DNA from: Desulfovibrio inopinatus DSM 10711
GTDB lineage: Bacteria > Desulfobacterota > Desulfovibrionia > Desulfovibrionales > Desulfovibrionaceae
Reading direction: 5' to 3'
NCBI RefSeq assembly: GCF_000429305.1
Contig: NZ_AUBP01000020.1
Span: 1 to 64,000, forward strand
DNA length: 64,000 nt
The notes under the pieces were generated by a model. The model was not told the DNA's origin. It was given only the letters and a program-made list of their open reading frames with translations, and did not search any database. The first letter of the stretch is position 1, and every line of letters starts with the position of its first letter. A program made the position numbers and the translations under genes. Below, piece after piece: positions 15,606 through 25,427 of this stretch.

Positions 15606-17776
15606 CTTCGACAAAGAATATTATGACTGCCGCCGTGGTTTCAACGGCGTTAGCATGCCTCCTCACAAGCGGAAGCATTCTTTTTTATTTACACCACACC
15701 ACTTTGGAGTCGCACAAAAAGGAATTGACGCACCTGGTCTTGAGTAGTGCCTCCCTCATCAAGGCTGCGGCCCGCCTTCTTCCTCGCGATGCTACCGGGG
15801 GACCATCCCCCTCCGATGCGCGTTTGCTCCAGGCGGCTTCGGCAATCGTGAACCAATCTGGAGGCGCGCTCACGGACTTTGGTGATACCGGAGAGTTCAC
15901 TCTGGCTGAACGGCAAAATCAGGACATGGTTTTCTTGATGCGTTTTCGGCAGGATCGTATGTCAAGTGATAGTCATATTCCATTCAACAACCATTTGGCC
16001 GAACCAATGAAACACGCCCTTGCCGGCGAAACTGGTACTATTATCGGGCCGGATTACAGTGGGCGTATTGTTGTCGCCGCATATACCGGATTGGGCTCAT
16101 CCATAGGACTTGTCGCCAAGATGGATCTTTCAGAGATTGAGGCGCCGTTCTATCGTATTGCCGTCGTTGCTGGGCTGGCTTGTCTGGCTGCAATTTGCCT
16201 TTCAGCTTTTGTCGTGCAGACACGGCTTGGTCCGCTTTCAAAACAAATGAAAGAAAAGATAGCTGAACTTGCAGCGAAGGATGAAGCACTTGCTCGAAGT
16301 GAACAGTATTATAAAGATTTATTCGAAAACAATTCGGCGATTAAATTGTTGATCGATAAAGCAACGGGCTCGATCATTGATGCCAATAGTGCGGCAGAGG
16401 CTTTTTACGGATTTCCACGCGAAACGTTACTGAAAAAAACAATATATGATTTCAACACGATGGAAGAGTATGCTGTCAATGCTTCCATGGAAAATGCCGC
16501 GACATCCCGGAACAGACATTTTGATTTTACCCATAAAACTGCACATGGCCTGCGTCACGTGGAGGTGTATTCCGGAAAAGTGGAATCTTCCTTTGGTACT
16601 CGACTCTTTTCTATTATTCATGACGTTACGGACAAGGTCGAAGCATGGCGCAACCTGATGGAGAGCGAACGGCGCTATCGCACTACCTTTGAGCTCTCCC
16701 AGGTCGGAATTGCACATATTAGTTTGAATGGAAGCTGGATATCGGTCAATCAAGCATTATGTCGTTTACTTGGATATGAACGCCATGAATTGATGCAAAA
16801 GAGTGTGACCGACGTCGTCTTTCCGGAAGATCGTGAAAGCCTTTTGGCTCTCAATCATGATCTTGTGTTTGGTCCTCCCGGCGGATGTGGGGTCAAAAGA
16901 CGGTATCGAGCAAAAAATGGTCAGGAAATTCACGCAATGTTGAATGCTGCGTTGGTCCGTGATTTTGCCGATCATCCCGAATACCTTATACACGTTATTT
17001 CAGATGTGACCGATCTGGAGAAAAGTCGAGCACTACTTGTCCAGAACAACGCCAAGCTTCAAACCGCTATGCATCGTCTTGATGAGTTTGCGTTCATAGT
17101 CTCTCATGATCTGCGTGAACCATTACGTGGACTGAGCAATTATGCGCAGATGTTGGCAGAAGAATATGGCTCGTCGCTTAATGACGACGCCCGTGATATG
17201 CTTGAGACGATGGTGAAGCTTGCTCGTCGGCAGGAAGACATGATTATGGCTGTGCTTCACTATTCACGTGTAAACAATGCTGAATTCACCCCCGGCTCCG
17301 TTGACTTGGAACATGCTTTGGACATAGCGCTGGCCGATCTTGCGTCGCTCCTTGAACGCTATCCTACAACAATTCGGCGAAACAACCGGCTTCCTGTTGT
17401 TGTTGGAGACGAGGCGTTGCTTGTAGAAGTTTTCAAGAATCTTATTGCAAATGCTATCAAATTCAATAACAAGAGTGAGAGGTGGGTAGAAGTCGATGGT
17501 ATGCATGCCGAGAGTGGTGCCTTTGTTGCGATGTTTGGAGAACGAGGGAGCGGAGTGGCCGTGCTGGTACGAGATAATGGATTCGGTATTGATCCTGAGT
17601 TTCAAGAAACTATTTTTGGATTTTTTAAACGGTTGCATGGTAAAGAAGAGTACGGTGGAGGAAGTGGCTTGGGATTGACTATCGTCAAGAGGATCGTTGA
17701 GCGTCACGGAGGTAGAGTTGGACTCCTTTCTGAACCGGGACACGGGAGTACCTTTTACTTCACGCTTCCAGAGTAA
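15602..17776 (+). CDS. PAS sensor histidine kinase with a phytochrome-type kinase core
   Basis: 724 residues. An N-terminal membrane segment (about 8-29) and a second one (about 187-209) flank a periplasmic sensor region. Two PAS domains follow (about 235-350 and 355-475). The HisKA box is FIVSHDLREPLRGLSNYAQM, which is the form found in phytochrome-type kinases of the Cph1 class, and the HATPase_c has NLIANAIKFNN, DNGFGID and GGGSGLGL. No chromophore-binding GAF domain is present. Kinases with this core are commonly paired with Rcp1-like regulators, and one follows 4 bp downstream. The start overlaps the preceding receiver gene; the upstream TTG at 15581 is less likely. Confidence 0.88.
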   Translation: MTSTKNIMTAAVVSTALACLLTSGSILFYLHHTTLESHKKELTHLVLSSASLIKAAARLLPRDATGGPSPSDARLLQAASAIVNQSGGALTDFGDTGEFTLAERQNQDMVFLMRFRQDRMSSDSHIPFNNHLAEPMKHALAGETGTIIGPDYSGRIVVAAYTGLGSSIGLVAKMDLSEIEAPFYRIAVVAGLACLAAICLSAFVVQTRLGPLSKQMKEKIAELAAKDEALARSEQYYKDLFENNSAIKLLIDKATGSIIDANSAAEAFYGFPRETLLKKTIYDFNTMEEYAVNASMENAATSRNRHFDFTHKTAHGLRHVEVYSGKVESSFGTRLFSIIHDVTDKVEAWRNLMESERRYRTTFELSQVGIAHISLNGSWISVNQALCRLLGYERHELMQKSVTDVVFPEDRESLLALNHDLVFGPPGGCGVKRRYRAKNGQEIHAMLNAALVRDFADHPEYLIHVISDVTDLEKSRALLVQNNAKLQTAMHRLDEFAFIVSHDLREPLRGLSNYAQMLAEEYGSSLNDDARDMLETMVKLARRQEDMIMAVLHYSRVNNAEFTPGSVDLEHALDIALADLASLLERYPTTIRRNNRLPVVVGDEALLVEVFKNLIANAIKFNNKSERWVEVDGMHAESGAFVAMFGERGSGVAVLVRDNGFGIDPEFQETIFGFFKRLHGKEEYGGGSGLGLTIVKRIVERHGGRVGLLSEPGHGSTFYFTLPE

Positions 17777-17780
17777 AATC

Positions 17781-18242
17781 ATGAGCTCTGAATCGGGTCG
17801 ATCCGCCAATACATCGATTGTGCTTGTCGAAGATAGTCCGGAAGATGTTCGAACTGTACTCTATGCTTTGAAAAAAGCAGAGAATACGCATTCGCTTCAA
17901 ATTCACATCTGTGGTTCAGCCAATGAGGCTTTGAAGTTACTCGAAGACACTCCATCTTCTCAACACCTCGCTTTCCCTGCGCTCTTGCTCCTTGATCTCA
18001 ATTTACCTGGAAAAAATGGTTTCGAGTTGTTGCAGAATATTAAAGGCGATTCTCGCCTATGTCATATCCCTGTGATTGTATTTTCAGGATCGGATAATGA
18101 AGACGATATTCAGCGTTCGTATACACTTGGGGCCAATAGTTATATCCAGAAGCCAAGCGATATGAAGCGTTTTGTTGCAACAGTAAGGGGATTTCTTTCC
18201 TATTGGCTTGAATTCGTGAGGCTTCCGTCAAGACAGAATTGA
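17781..18242 (+). CDS. Rcp1-like single-domain response regulator
   Basis: 153 residues from ATG 17781. It has the features of Rcp1-type receivers that serve phytochrome-like kinases: VLVEDSPEDV at the acidic pocket, a long loop before the phosphoacceptor (LLLLDLNLPGKNGF), VFSGSDNEDD, and the Lys in IQKPSD. No output domain. It begins 4 bp after the kinase stop. It probably receives phosphate from that kinase; alternatively it shuttles phosphate onward within this cluster. Confidence 0.88.
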   Translation: MSSESGRSANTSIVLVEDSPEDVRTVLYALKKAENTHSLQIHICGSANEALKLLEDTPSSQHLAFPALLLLDLNLPGKNGFELLQNIKGDSRLCHIPVIVFSGSDNEDDIQRSYTLGANSYIQKPSDMKRFVATVRGFLSYWLEFVRLPSRQN

Positions 18243-18302
18243 ATTGCAACAGAGTGAGAAGTACATTTTCCACAGTGAGTAGATGCTGGAAAGGGTTTGC
18301 CC

Positions 18303-20120
18303 ATGCAGAAGAAGATATATGATATATTACGCCAAAAAGCAGAACGTATCCTTGATGAACAAGGTGACTCCACACAGGCTGCTGATATGGAGATTAAGAC
18401 ACTCATTGAAGAATTCAATATCAACAAAATTGAACTCGAAGTGCAAAATGAGGAATTGCGTGAAGCTCGCGATCGGCTCGAATCGTCGGAGCGCTACATG
18501 CGAAATTTGTTTGCAAGCGCACCTGTGGGGTTTGCCGTGCTTGGTCCGTCCGGCGTTATACGTGAAATCAACACGGAAGGAGTCCACTGTCTTGGCTTGA
18601 GCAAGGATTTTCTACTCGGTCAGCGGATACAGTCCTTTGTTCCGCCCGAGCATCTGCATGAATTCACTTCCGTATTCAAAGGACTTGGGCCGAATAAAAC
18701 GACTGGAAGCATTGAGCTGATGCTGCGTACGCACACGGGCAACTCGTTTTGGGTTCGTATGAATTTTATTTATGACGAATATGGAGGAAGTCCGTTTGTT
18801 TTGTGCGCGATGGTCGATCTGAATGAGAAACGCATGGCTGAAGAGGCTATGCGAAATATCAATCAAGAACTCGAAACGACCGTGACGTTGCGAACACGAG
18901 AACTCGCCGAAATCAACAGCCAACTTCAACGAGAAGTCGATGAGCGCCGCGCTGCACAAGAAGTGGCGGAACAGGCCAATCGAGCCAAGAGTCAATTTTT
19001 GGCTAATATCAGCCATGAAATTCGTACGCCTTTAAATGGCAATCTCGGCATGATTCAACTTGCGTTGTTGAGTTGCAATATGCCGGAAGAAAAAGAATTT
19101 TTGGAGCAGGCATATAAGTGCGGTCAGGAGCTGCTGAGTTTGATTAATGCATTGCTCGATTTTTCAAAAATGGAGCAGGGAAAAATCGAAATTGCGGCAC
19201 AGCCCTTTTCGTTATTAAATTTGATTAATGAAGTGACCAGTCAATTGCATGCTGCCACTGAACCAAAAGGCCTTGTTATCAAACACTATATCGATCCCGG
19301 GCTCCCCGATCGTCTTGTCGGCGATGAGGGGAGGTTACGGCAAGTGATACGCAATCTTCTCGAAAACGCATGCAAATTTACGGAAGTGGGCTTTATCCGT
19401 CTGGAAGCTTCGCTCCTTCGCCTCGACGCAACCGAGCAAACGGCCACCGTGGCGATTTCTATTGAAGACACAGGTATTGGTTTTAATCCTGATTCTCTAG
19501 AACTTATACTCAAACCATTCACTCAACTCGAAGATGAGTATACGCGAAAATATCCAGGGACCGGGCTTGGATTGTCTATTGTCAAGACGCTTTTGGATTC
19601 TATGCAAGGAAAATTGTCGGTAACAAGCACCCCAGGACAAGGCTCTCGTTTTACCTTTACGCTCACGATGCCGTTGGCTCAAGAGCAATCGCCAAGTCGT
19701 CGCTCTATGAGAATGGAGCCCCCAATACACGAATTCGTTCCACCTTTGCAGGTGCTTGTGGTTGAAGATAACCCTGTGAACAGCCAAGTTATAGTCAATA
19801 TGGTCTCTACACTTGGCCATGCTGCCCAAATAGCCACAAGCGCTGAAGATGCACAGGCGGCCCTCAAGCAAACTCCATACGATGTCGTCCTTATGGATAT
19901 TCAGCTTCCCTGGACCAATGGAACTGAAATAACGCGACGACTCAGAAAAGGGGAGCTTGGGGAAATCAATCGAAATATTCCCATCATTGCTGTAACTGCG
20001 CATGCCATGAAGGGCGACAAAGAACATTTTCTTGCTTCGGGAATGAACGATTATCTTGCCAAGCCTGTCGATCTGGAAAGTCTGAGGTTGGCCCTTGAAA
20101 GCCTGGACAGGAAACCGTAA
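18303..20120 (+). CDS. Hybrid sensor histidine kinase (PAS-HisKA-HATPase-receiver)
   Basis: 605 residues from ATG 18303, preceded by AAGGG. No membrane segment is visible, so it should be cytoplasmic. It has an N-terminal coiled coil (about 1-60), a PAS domain (about 65-180), a second helical linker, and HisKA with ISHEIRTPLNGNLGM. HATPase_c follows with NLLENACKF, EDTGIGF and GTGLGLS, then a C-terminal receiver with VVEDNPVNS, phosphoacceptor Asp in VVLMDIQLPWTNG, and Lys in LAKPVD. It lacks an HPt domain, so relay to a separate HPt or to the stand-alone receivers upstream is implied. It follows the Rcp1-like gene by 60 bp and ends the signalling block. Confidence 0.9.
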   Translation: MQKKIYDILRQKAERILDEQGDSTQAADMEIKTLIEEFNINKIELEVQNEELREARDRLESSERYMRNLFASAPVGFAVLGPSGVIREINTEGVHCLGLSKDFLLGQRIQSFVPPEHLHEFTSVFKGLGPNKTTGSIELMLRTHTGNSFWVRMNFIYDEYGGSPFVLCAMVDLNEKRMAEEAMRNINQELETTVTLRTRELAEINSQLQREVDERRAAQEVAEQANRAKSQFLANISHEIRTPLNGNLGMIQLALLSCNMPEEKEFLEQAYKCGQELLSLINALLDFSKMEQGKIEIAAQPFSLLNLINEVTSQLHAATEPKGLVIKHYIDPGLPDRLVGDEGRLRQVIRNLLENACKFTEVGFIRLEASLLRLDATEQTATVAISIEDTGIGFNPDSLELILKPFTQLEDEYTRKYPGTGLGLSIVKTLLDSMQGKLSVTSTPGQGSRFTFTLTMPLAQEQSPSRRSMRMEPPIHEFVPPLQVLVVEDNPVNSQVIVNMVSTLGHAAQIATSAEDAQAALKQTPYDVVLMDIQLPWTNGTEITRRLRKGELGEINRNIPIIAVTAHAMKGDKEHFLASGMNDYLAKPVDLESLRLALESLDRKP

Positions 20121-20161
20121 TCAACATGGGGGAATGGCAATCACAGAAAGGAGTCCAACCC

Positions 20162-20698
20162 ATGCTTTTCTCACGCGTGCTTCTCGGATGTATGAGTGTT
20201 TTCTGCATGGTGGCCGGATTGGTCACGATGCCGAATCTGATCCATGCACAAAATACTGAGAATCCTTACCGCGTCCAACGTTCGCACACTTCAGAACCCC
20301 AAGATATGTTGTCCCGTTTACGCTTGCTGGCCGAAACGGGGGATGGCGATGCCTGTTACACACTAGGCGCGAAGTATATCAATGGAGATGGCTTGCCGCA
20401 GGATTATAATAAAGGCGTGCAGTGGCTGAAACTGGCTGCTGAAAAAAATAATGCCTTTGCCCAATTCGATTTGGCACGAGTCTACCTCGTTGGCTTCGGG
20501 GAATTTAAGAAGAATAAAAAAACGGCCTATTTTTGGGCCAATTTAGCCGCGGCACACGATACGCTTTCCCCGCGCGAACTTGATAAGGCGATGAAACTTC
20601 GTAATCTTGTTGAAGACGAGTTGACCGAAGATGAGGTGAACTCCACGCAAAGTGCAGCCACCGACTGGTTGGAGCGGCACAAGGCCAATATGCCGTAA
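20162..20698 (+). CDS. Exported Sel1-repeat protein
   Basis: 178 residues from ATG 20162, which has AAAGGAG 8 bases upstream; an upstream in-frame ATG at 20126 lacks such a site. A signal peptide (MLFSRVLLGCMSVF.., cleavage probably after HAQ near residue 30) precedes Sel1-type repeats: ACYTLGAKYINGDGLPQDY..GVQWLKLAA and AQFDLARVYLVGFG..AYFWANLAA. It resembles the Sel1 protein at 264-917 in layout but not closely in sequence. It lies 41 bp after the hybrid kinase and could be co-transcribed with the signalling genes. Confidence 0.8.
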   Translation: MLFSRVLLGCMSVFCMVAGLVTMPNLIHAQNTENPYRVQRSHTSEPQDMLSRLRLLAETGDGDACYTLGAKYINGDGLPQDYNKGVQWLKLAAEKNNAFAQFDLARVYLVGFGEFKKNKKTAYFWANLAAAHDTLSPRELDKAMKLRNLVEDELTEDEVNSTQSAATDWLERHKANMP

Positions 20699-20879
20699 TC
20701 GATACGTGATCAGTTTGTATTGGTATCGGCAGTCTGAACATCTTTTGGAATGATATTTCTTTTTTCCGCGCGGGTTGAATTTCAGTGTTCACTCCCCTAT
20801 GTATACGGCAACGTCAGGAATATATTGATTTGCGTAGCCTTTCGGCTGCATTCGCCCCTCTCAAGAGCAAGGAGGCTTC

Positions 20880-22415
20880 ATGAATATTCGCGCCAGTGGC
20901 GTTTTGCTTCATATCACGTCCCTTCCATCCCGCTTCGGTGTTGGCGATATGGGACCGCAAGCGAGGCATTTCGCCGATCTTTTGGCCGATGCCGGCCAGT
21001 TGTACTGGCAAATTTTGCCTCTTGGTCCCACGTCGCCTGCACTTGGCAATTCCCCCTATGCCGGGTTTACCGCTTTTGCTGGCAATCCACTGCTTATTAG
21101 CCTTGAAGACCTTGTCACTGATGGGCTGCTTTCCATTTCCGATATCGGGGCTGATCCACCCGCTCGACCGGATCGTGTCGATTATGAAGCCGAGCTTGCC
21201 AGGAAAAGTCGTCTTCTCGGCAAGGCGTATGCCAACGCGGCATCAAGTTTGGAGACACATGATGCATTTCAAGCGTTTTGTCGGGAACATGCTGAATGGC
21301 TCGATGACTGGACGCTGTTTGTTTCGCTCAAAGAACATTATAACGGCTTGCCCTGGCATGTTTGGGCCGTTCCGCATCGCGATCGGCACGATGATGCCAT
21401 TGCGACATGGCGCGAAGAAGCAGCGGAGCGAATTCAGGGGGAGGCCTTTGCCCAATTTTTGTTCTTTCAGCAATGGAATCGATTGCGTGACTATTGTCGC
21501 GCACGATGCCTGCGTTTTATAGGCGATCTGCCTATTTATGTATCCCAGGATAGTGCTGATGTCTGGACACACCCGCACCTGTTCAAGCTTGGCGCAAACA
21601 AACGACCGACTGTCGTCGCCGGTGTACCGCCCGATTATTTCAGCGCCACCGGCCAACGATGGGGGAACCCTGTCTATGACTGGCCGGCGAACAAAGCCGA
21701 AGGCTATGGTTGGTGGACCCGGCGCGTAGCCCATAACCTTACCTTGTATGATGCAGTTCGAATCGATCATTTTCGCGGTTTTGCCGCCTATTGGGAAATT
21801 TCGGCGCATGAAGAAACCGCTATTCATGGAACGTGGGTTGACGGTCCGGGGGCGGAACTCTTTGAACTGCTTTCCAGGCGTATTTCTTCCTTGCCGATTA
21901 TTGCCGAGGATCTTGGCGTCATTACGGCCGATGTGCGGGAATTGAAAAATAGCTTCAACCTTCCAGGGATGAAGATTCTCCAGTTTGCTTTCGGCGATGA
22001 AAAACCAAAGCATATTCCCTATCTTCATGATACAAACTGTATTGTCTACACGGGAACACACGATAACAATACTGCACGCGGATGGTTTGAAAGCGAAGCA
22101 TCACTGGATGAGCGAGAATCTTTTGCAACATATCTCGGACACTGGCCGGAGTCTGAAGATATACACCGTATCTTTATGCGTATGGCTATGCAAAGTGTAG
22201 CAAATACGGTTATTATCCCTATGCAAGACATTCTTGGATTGGACAGCGCCTGTCGTATGAACAAGCCTTCCACCTTGTCCAAGAATTGGGAATGGAGGCT
22301 GACACGCGATGCTGCAGTGCCGGAAACATTGAAAGAGCTTGCCGAAATGACGCGTTTTTTTGATAGAGCCCCGCTCCTTGTCGGACACGACACGGGAGAA
22401 CTGCCGAAAGGGTGA
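20880..22415 (+). CDS. malQ: 4-alpha-glucanotransferase (amylomaltase)
   Basis: 511 residues, normal for the GH77 family. AAGGAGG lies just before the ATG. The N-terminus GVLLHITSLPS and GDMGP are typical. Catalytic residues are visible: nucleophile Asp in DAVRIDHFRGF, acid/base Glu in IIAEDLGVI, and stabilising Asp in YTGTHDNNT. It transfers alpha-1,4-glucan chains in the cytoplasm, for glycogen or maltodextrin turnover. No other glycogen genes are adjacent, and the neighbours downstream are lactate-oxidation genes. Confidence 0.95.
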   Translation: MNIRASGVLLHITSLPSRFGVGDMGPQARHFADLLADAGQLYWQILPLGPTSPALGNSPYAGFTAFAGNPLLISLEDLVTDGLLSISDIGADPPARPDRVDYEAELARKSRLLGKAYANAASSLETHDAFQAFCREHAEWLDDWTLFVSLKEHYNGLPWHVWAVPHRDRHDDAIATWREEAAERIQGEAFAQFLFFQQWNRLRDYCRARCLRFIGDLPIYVSQDSADVWTHPHLFKLGANKRPTVVAGVPPDYFSATGQRWGNPVYDWPANKAEGYGWWTRRVAHNLTLYDAVRIDHFRGFAAYWEISAHEETAIHGTWVDGPGAELFELLSRRISSLPIIAEDLGVITADVRELKNSFNLPGMKILQFAFGDEKPKHIPYLHDTNCIVYTGTHDNNTARGWFESEASLDERESFATYLGHWPESEDIHRIFMRMAMQSVANTVIIPMQDILGLDSACRMNKPSTLSKNWEWRLTRDAAVPETLKELAEMTRFFDRAPLLVGHDTGELPKG

Positions 22416-22511
22416 TGCATAGTCGGTTTCTGCATGACCACGCGTCTTCTGCATTGAGCAAACCGTCCAAATTCAGTACGAAAACGCATCCCGTCCAACT
22501 TTTCAACCAAA

Positions 22512-23153
22512 ATGACGCCCACCATGACCACAACAACCGCACTGAAAGAAACGTTTATCCAGAAAGCTGAAGCCGTATCCGCCATCGTCAAGGTGATTGG
22601 TTCGCCGGATGAGGCATATGCCTATGCATTGGATATTTGTGAAGCGAAAGAGGCCTGTCAGCTCCTTGTTTCAGGATGTGAAGAAGGACTTTCCGAGCCG
22701 GCAGCCGATTTGTGCCAGACCAAGCCGGGAAAAATTATTGCTGCTCCCGGACTCGACGCCGAGCAATTCGAATTGTTCCAGGCATTATGCCAAGACCGTG
22801 GTGTTACGCTTCTCTCCAGCGGTATGCGAAAATATCTTGGAGGAGTCGATATCGGACTTACATTTGCCAAGTTCGGTATTGCCGAAACCGGCTCGCTCGT
22901 TATCAATTCGAATAGCGAAGAAGTCCGGTTAGCCACCATGGTTTCAGAAATCCACATCGCGGTTTTGCCGATGTCCGAAATTCGGACCACGGCCCTTGAT
23001 ATTGCTTCGGACCTGGAAACGATGACCTCCTCTGCCGCGAATTATACGGCAATCATCACCGGTGCCAGTCGTACAGCCGATATTGAACGTGTTCTCGCTT
23101 TGGGGGTTCATGGGCCGCTCGAACTTCATATCCTTCTTGTGGAGAACGCTTAA
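22512..23153 (+). CDS. LUD-domain protein, LutC-like subunit of L-lactate oxidation (copy 1)
   Basis: 213 residues. The LUD domain is shown by AETGSLVINSNSEEVRL and the C-terminal TGASRTADIERVLALGVHG with P-L-E-L-H following, the LutC/YkgG signature. It closely resembles the protein at 57766-58407, including an identical C-terminal motif. The partner gene (23155) begins 1 base after the stop. The ATG at 22512 has no obvious ribosome site; ATG 22524 is an alternative. Its role is presumably in a multi-subunit L-lactate dehydrogenase with the Fe-S protein downstream; an electron acceptor is not evident. Confidence 0.85.
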   Translation: MTPTMTTTTALKETFIQKAEAVSAIVKVIGSPDEAYAYALDICEAKEACQLLVSGCEEGLSEPAADLCQTKPGKIIAAPGLDAEQFELFQALCQDRGVTLLSSGMRKYLGGVDIGLTFAKFGIAETGSLVINSNSEEVRLATMVSEIHIAVLPMSEIRTTALDIASDLETMTSSAANYTAIITGASRTADIERVLALGVHGPLELHILLVENA

Positions 23154-23154
23154 G

Positions 23155-25320
23155 ATGCAACACGCCGATAATTTGAAAGATTACAAGAGCGAGTGCGAAA
23201 GCGCTTTGCATAATGCGTTTTTGCGCAAAACGCTTGATAATTTTGCCACAGCGTACCGTACCGGTCGTCAAAACGCCTTTGCCGGGCTCGATATTCAGAA
23301 ACTCGTCGATGACGTTGCCGTTTTGAAAGATGCTGCGGCCGCTCATATGGACGAGTTGTATGAAACCTTCAAAGCACGCGCAGAATCCATTGGCGTACAT
23401 GTCCATCTTGCCAAGACGGCAGATGAGGCCAACGCCATTATTGCCCGCATCGCCAAAGACAACGACTGTAAAACCGTCATCAAAGCCAAGTCCATGACGG
23501 CTGAAGAGACTTTGCTTAACCATGCTCTGGAGCGGCAAGGGTTGATCGTTACCGAATCCGATCTCGGCGAATGGATTATCCAATTGCGCCACGAAGGGCC
23601 GACGCACATGGTCATGCCGGCCATCCATCTTTCCCGGCAACAAGTGGCGGAGCTGTTTACGAAGGTCACGGGGAGTACTCAGGACACGGATATCGATCGT
23701 CTTGTCAAAGTGGCGCGCCGTGAGTTGCGCGCCAAGTTTGTGCAGGCCGATATGGGGATTTCCGGGGCTAACTTTGCCATTGCCAAGACGGCCACGTTAG
23801 GCACGGTGACCAACGAAGGGAATTTACGCCTGACAACCACCTTGCCGCGCGTGCACGTCGCTTTGGTTGGATTGGAAAAACTCGTTCCAACCATGGAAGA
23901 TGCACTCAAAATTTTGCGCGTTCTGCCCAGGAATGCCACAGGCCAGGCCATTACCTCCTATGTGACCTGGATCACCGGGAGAAACCTGTGCAAAGACGAA
24001 CAGTTGCCCGACAAGAAAAAGATTATGCATGTCGTGTTTCTCGACAATGGTCGTCGTGCGCTGGCGAAAGATCCGTTGTTCTCCCAGGTTTTGCGGTGCG
24101 TACGGTGTGGAGCCTGCGCCAATGTTTGTCCGCTGTATCGCCTTGTTGGCGGGCACAACTATGGGCATATCTACATCGGCGCCATTGGATTGATTCTGAC
24201 GTATTTCATGCATGGCCCGGAAAAAGCTAAGAATATCGTGCAGAACTGTATCAACTGCGGTGCCTGCGGCGACGTCTGCGCAGCCGGTATCGACTTGCCG
24301 CGGCTTATCAAGGAAGTTCAAGCGCGTCTCTTCGATGAATCCGGACATCCCTTGCAAAATGCCCTTATCGGCAAGGTCATGCAGAACCGCAAATTGTTTC
24401 ACGGTATTTTGCGGACGATCCAAAAAGTGCAAGGCCCTCTGGTCGATGGAAAAACACATTTCTTGCGCCACTTGCCTTTAGCCTTCACCCAAAAGCAAGA
24501 CTTCCGCGCATTGCCGGCTATTGCCGCGACACCGTTCCGTGATCGGTTTCCCGTCATTCAACCCTGGTCGGAAACGCCAAAATCCAAAGCGGCTATTTTT
24601 ACGGGATGTGCGCATGATTTTATCTATCCCGAACAGGCCGAGGCTGCGGTCAAGGTGATGGGGGAAGCCGAAGCCCGACTGACCTTGCCGGAGGATCAGA
24701 CCTGTTGTGGCCTGCCTCTGCTTATGACCGGGGAAAAGGAAGCTTTCCGCCGTGTCGCTATTCAAAATATCGAAGCGTTTGAAAAGGATGATGCCGATCA
24801 CATTGTGACGATGTGTGCGTCCTGCGCCTCCTGCCTCAAACATAATTATACCAAGCATTTCGAGACCGATCCTGTCCTCTCTGTCAAAGCCCAGGATTTC
24901 GCGGCCAAGGTGATCGACTTCCCGTCGTACCTTGTGCACGTTCTTGGACTGACCGCCGACGACTTCACCCCCTCGGGCGAGACCGTCACCTACCATCATC
25001 CTTGTCACCTCTGTCGTGGCATGGGTGTGGTTCAGGAGCCGCTCGATGTGTTGCGCATTGCTGGATACGAGGTTGCCGAACTTCCCGAGTCAACGGTCTG
25101 TTGTGGATTCGGGGGCAGTTATTCGGTCAAGTTTCCGGAATTGTCCAAAGAGTTGCTGACAAACAAGATCAATCACGCCAAGGAAACGCAGGCAGAATAC
25201 CTGGCAACAGACTGTCCCGGTTGTGTTCTGCAAATCCGTGGTGGAGCTGTGAAACAACATGCCGATATTCAGGTCAAGCATCTCGCTGAACTGCTTGTTG
25301 AGCGGATAAAGAAGAAATAA
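23155..25320 (+). CDS. LUD/4Fe-4S/CCG-domain L-lactate dehydrogenase subunit, LutB-LutA-type fusion (copy 1)
   Basis: 721 residues from ATG 23155 (the frame extends upstream into lutC, which is unlikely to be translated). The order is: N-terminal LUD/LutB-like domain (about 60-310, with GANFAIAKTATLGTVTNEGN), then two ferredoxin-type clusters (CVRCGACANVCP and CINCGACGDVC, the second followed by AGIDLPRL). Two CCG domains follow, with DQTCCGLPL, MCASCASCL, PCHLC, TVCCGFGGS and TDCPGC. This is LutB joined to a LutA-like CCG module in one chain, as in the D. vulgaris lactate operon. It probably oxidises L-lactate to pyruvate at the cytoplasmic face. It is a paralogue of 58413-60560. Confidence 0.88.
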   Translation: MQHADNLKDYKSECESALHNAFLRKTLDNFATAYRTGRQNAFAGLDIQKLVDDVAVLKDAAAAHMDELYETFKARAESIGVHVHLAKTADEANAIIARIAKDNDCKTVIKAKSMTAEETLLNHALERQGLIVTESDLGEWIIQLRHEGPTHMVMPAIHLSRQQVAELFTKVTGSTQDTDIDRLVKVARRELRAKFVQADMGISGANFAIAKTATLGTVTNEGNLRLTTTLPRVHVALVGLEKLVPTMEDALKILRVLPRNATGQAITSYVTWITGRNLCKDEQLPDKKKIMHVVFLDNGRRALAKDPLFSQVLRCVRCGACANVCPLYRLVGGHNYGHIYIGAIGLILTYFMHGPEKAKNIVQNCINCGACGDVCAAGIDLPRLIKEVQARLFDESGHPLQNALIGKVMQNRKLFHGILRTIQKVQGPLVDGKTHFLRHLPLAFTQKQDFRALPAIAATPFRDRFPVIQPWSETPKSKAAIFTGCAHDFIYPEQAEAAVKVMGEAEARLTLPEDQTCCGLPLLMTGEKEAFRRVAIQNIEAFEKDDADHIVTMCASCASCLKHNYTKHFETDPVLSVKAQDFAAKVIDFPSYLVHVLGLTADDFTPSGETVTYHHPCHLCRGMGVVQEPLDVLRIAGYEVAELPESTVCCGFGGSYSVKFPELSKELLTNKINHAKETQAEYLATDCPGCVLQIRGGAVKQHADIQVKHLAELLVERIKKK

Positions 25321-25427
25321 CGCGAGGGTTGTTTTTCTCCCAAGGAGAGGGCTTCTTGCCTTCTCCCTTGGGGCCTGTATTGCAAGCCGGCGGAAGTCTT
25401 CCGCTGCCATCGTCCGGAGAAAGCCAC

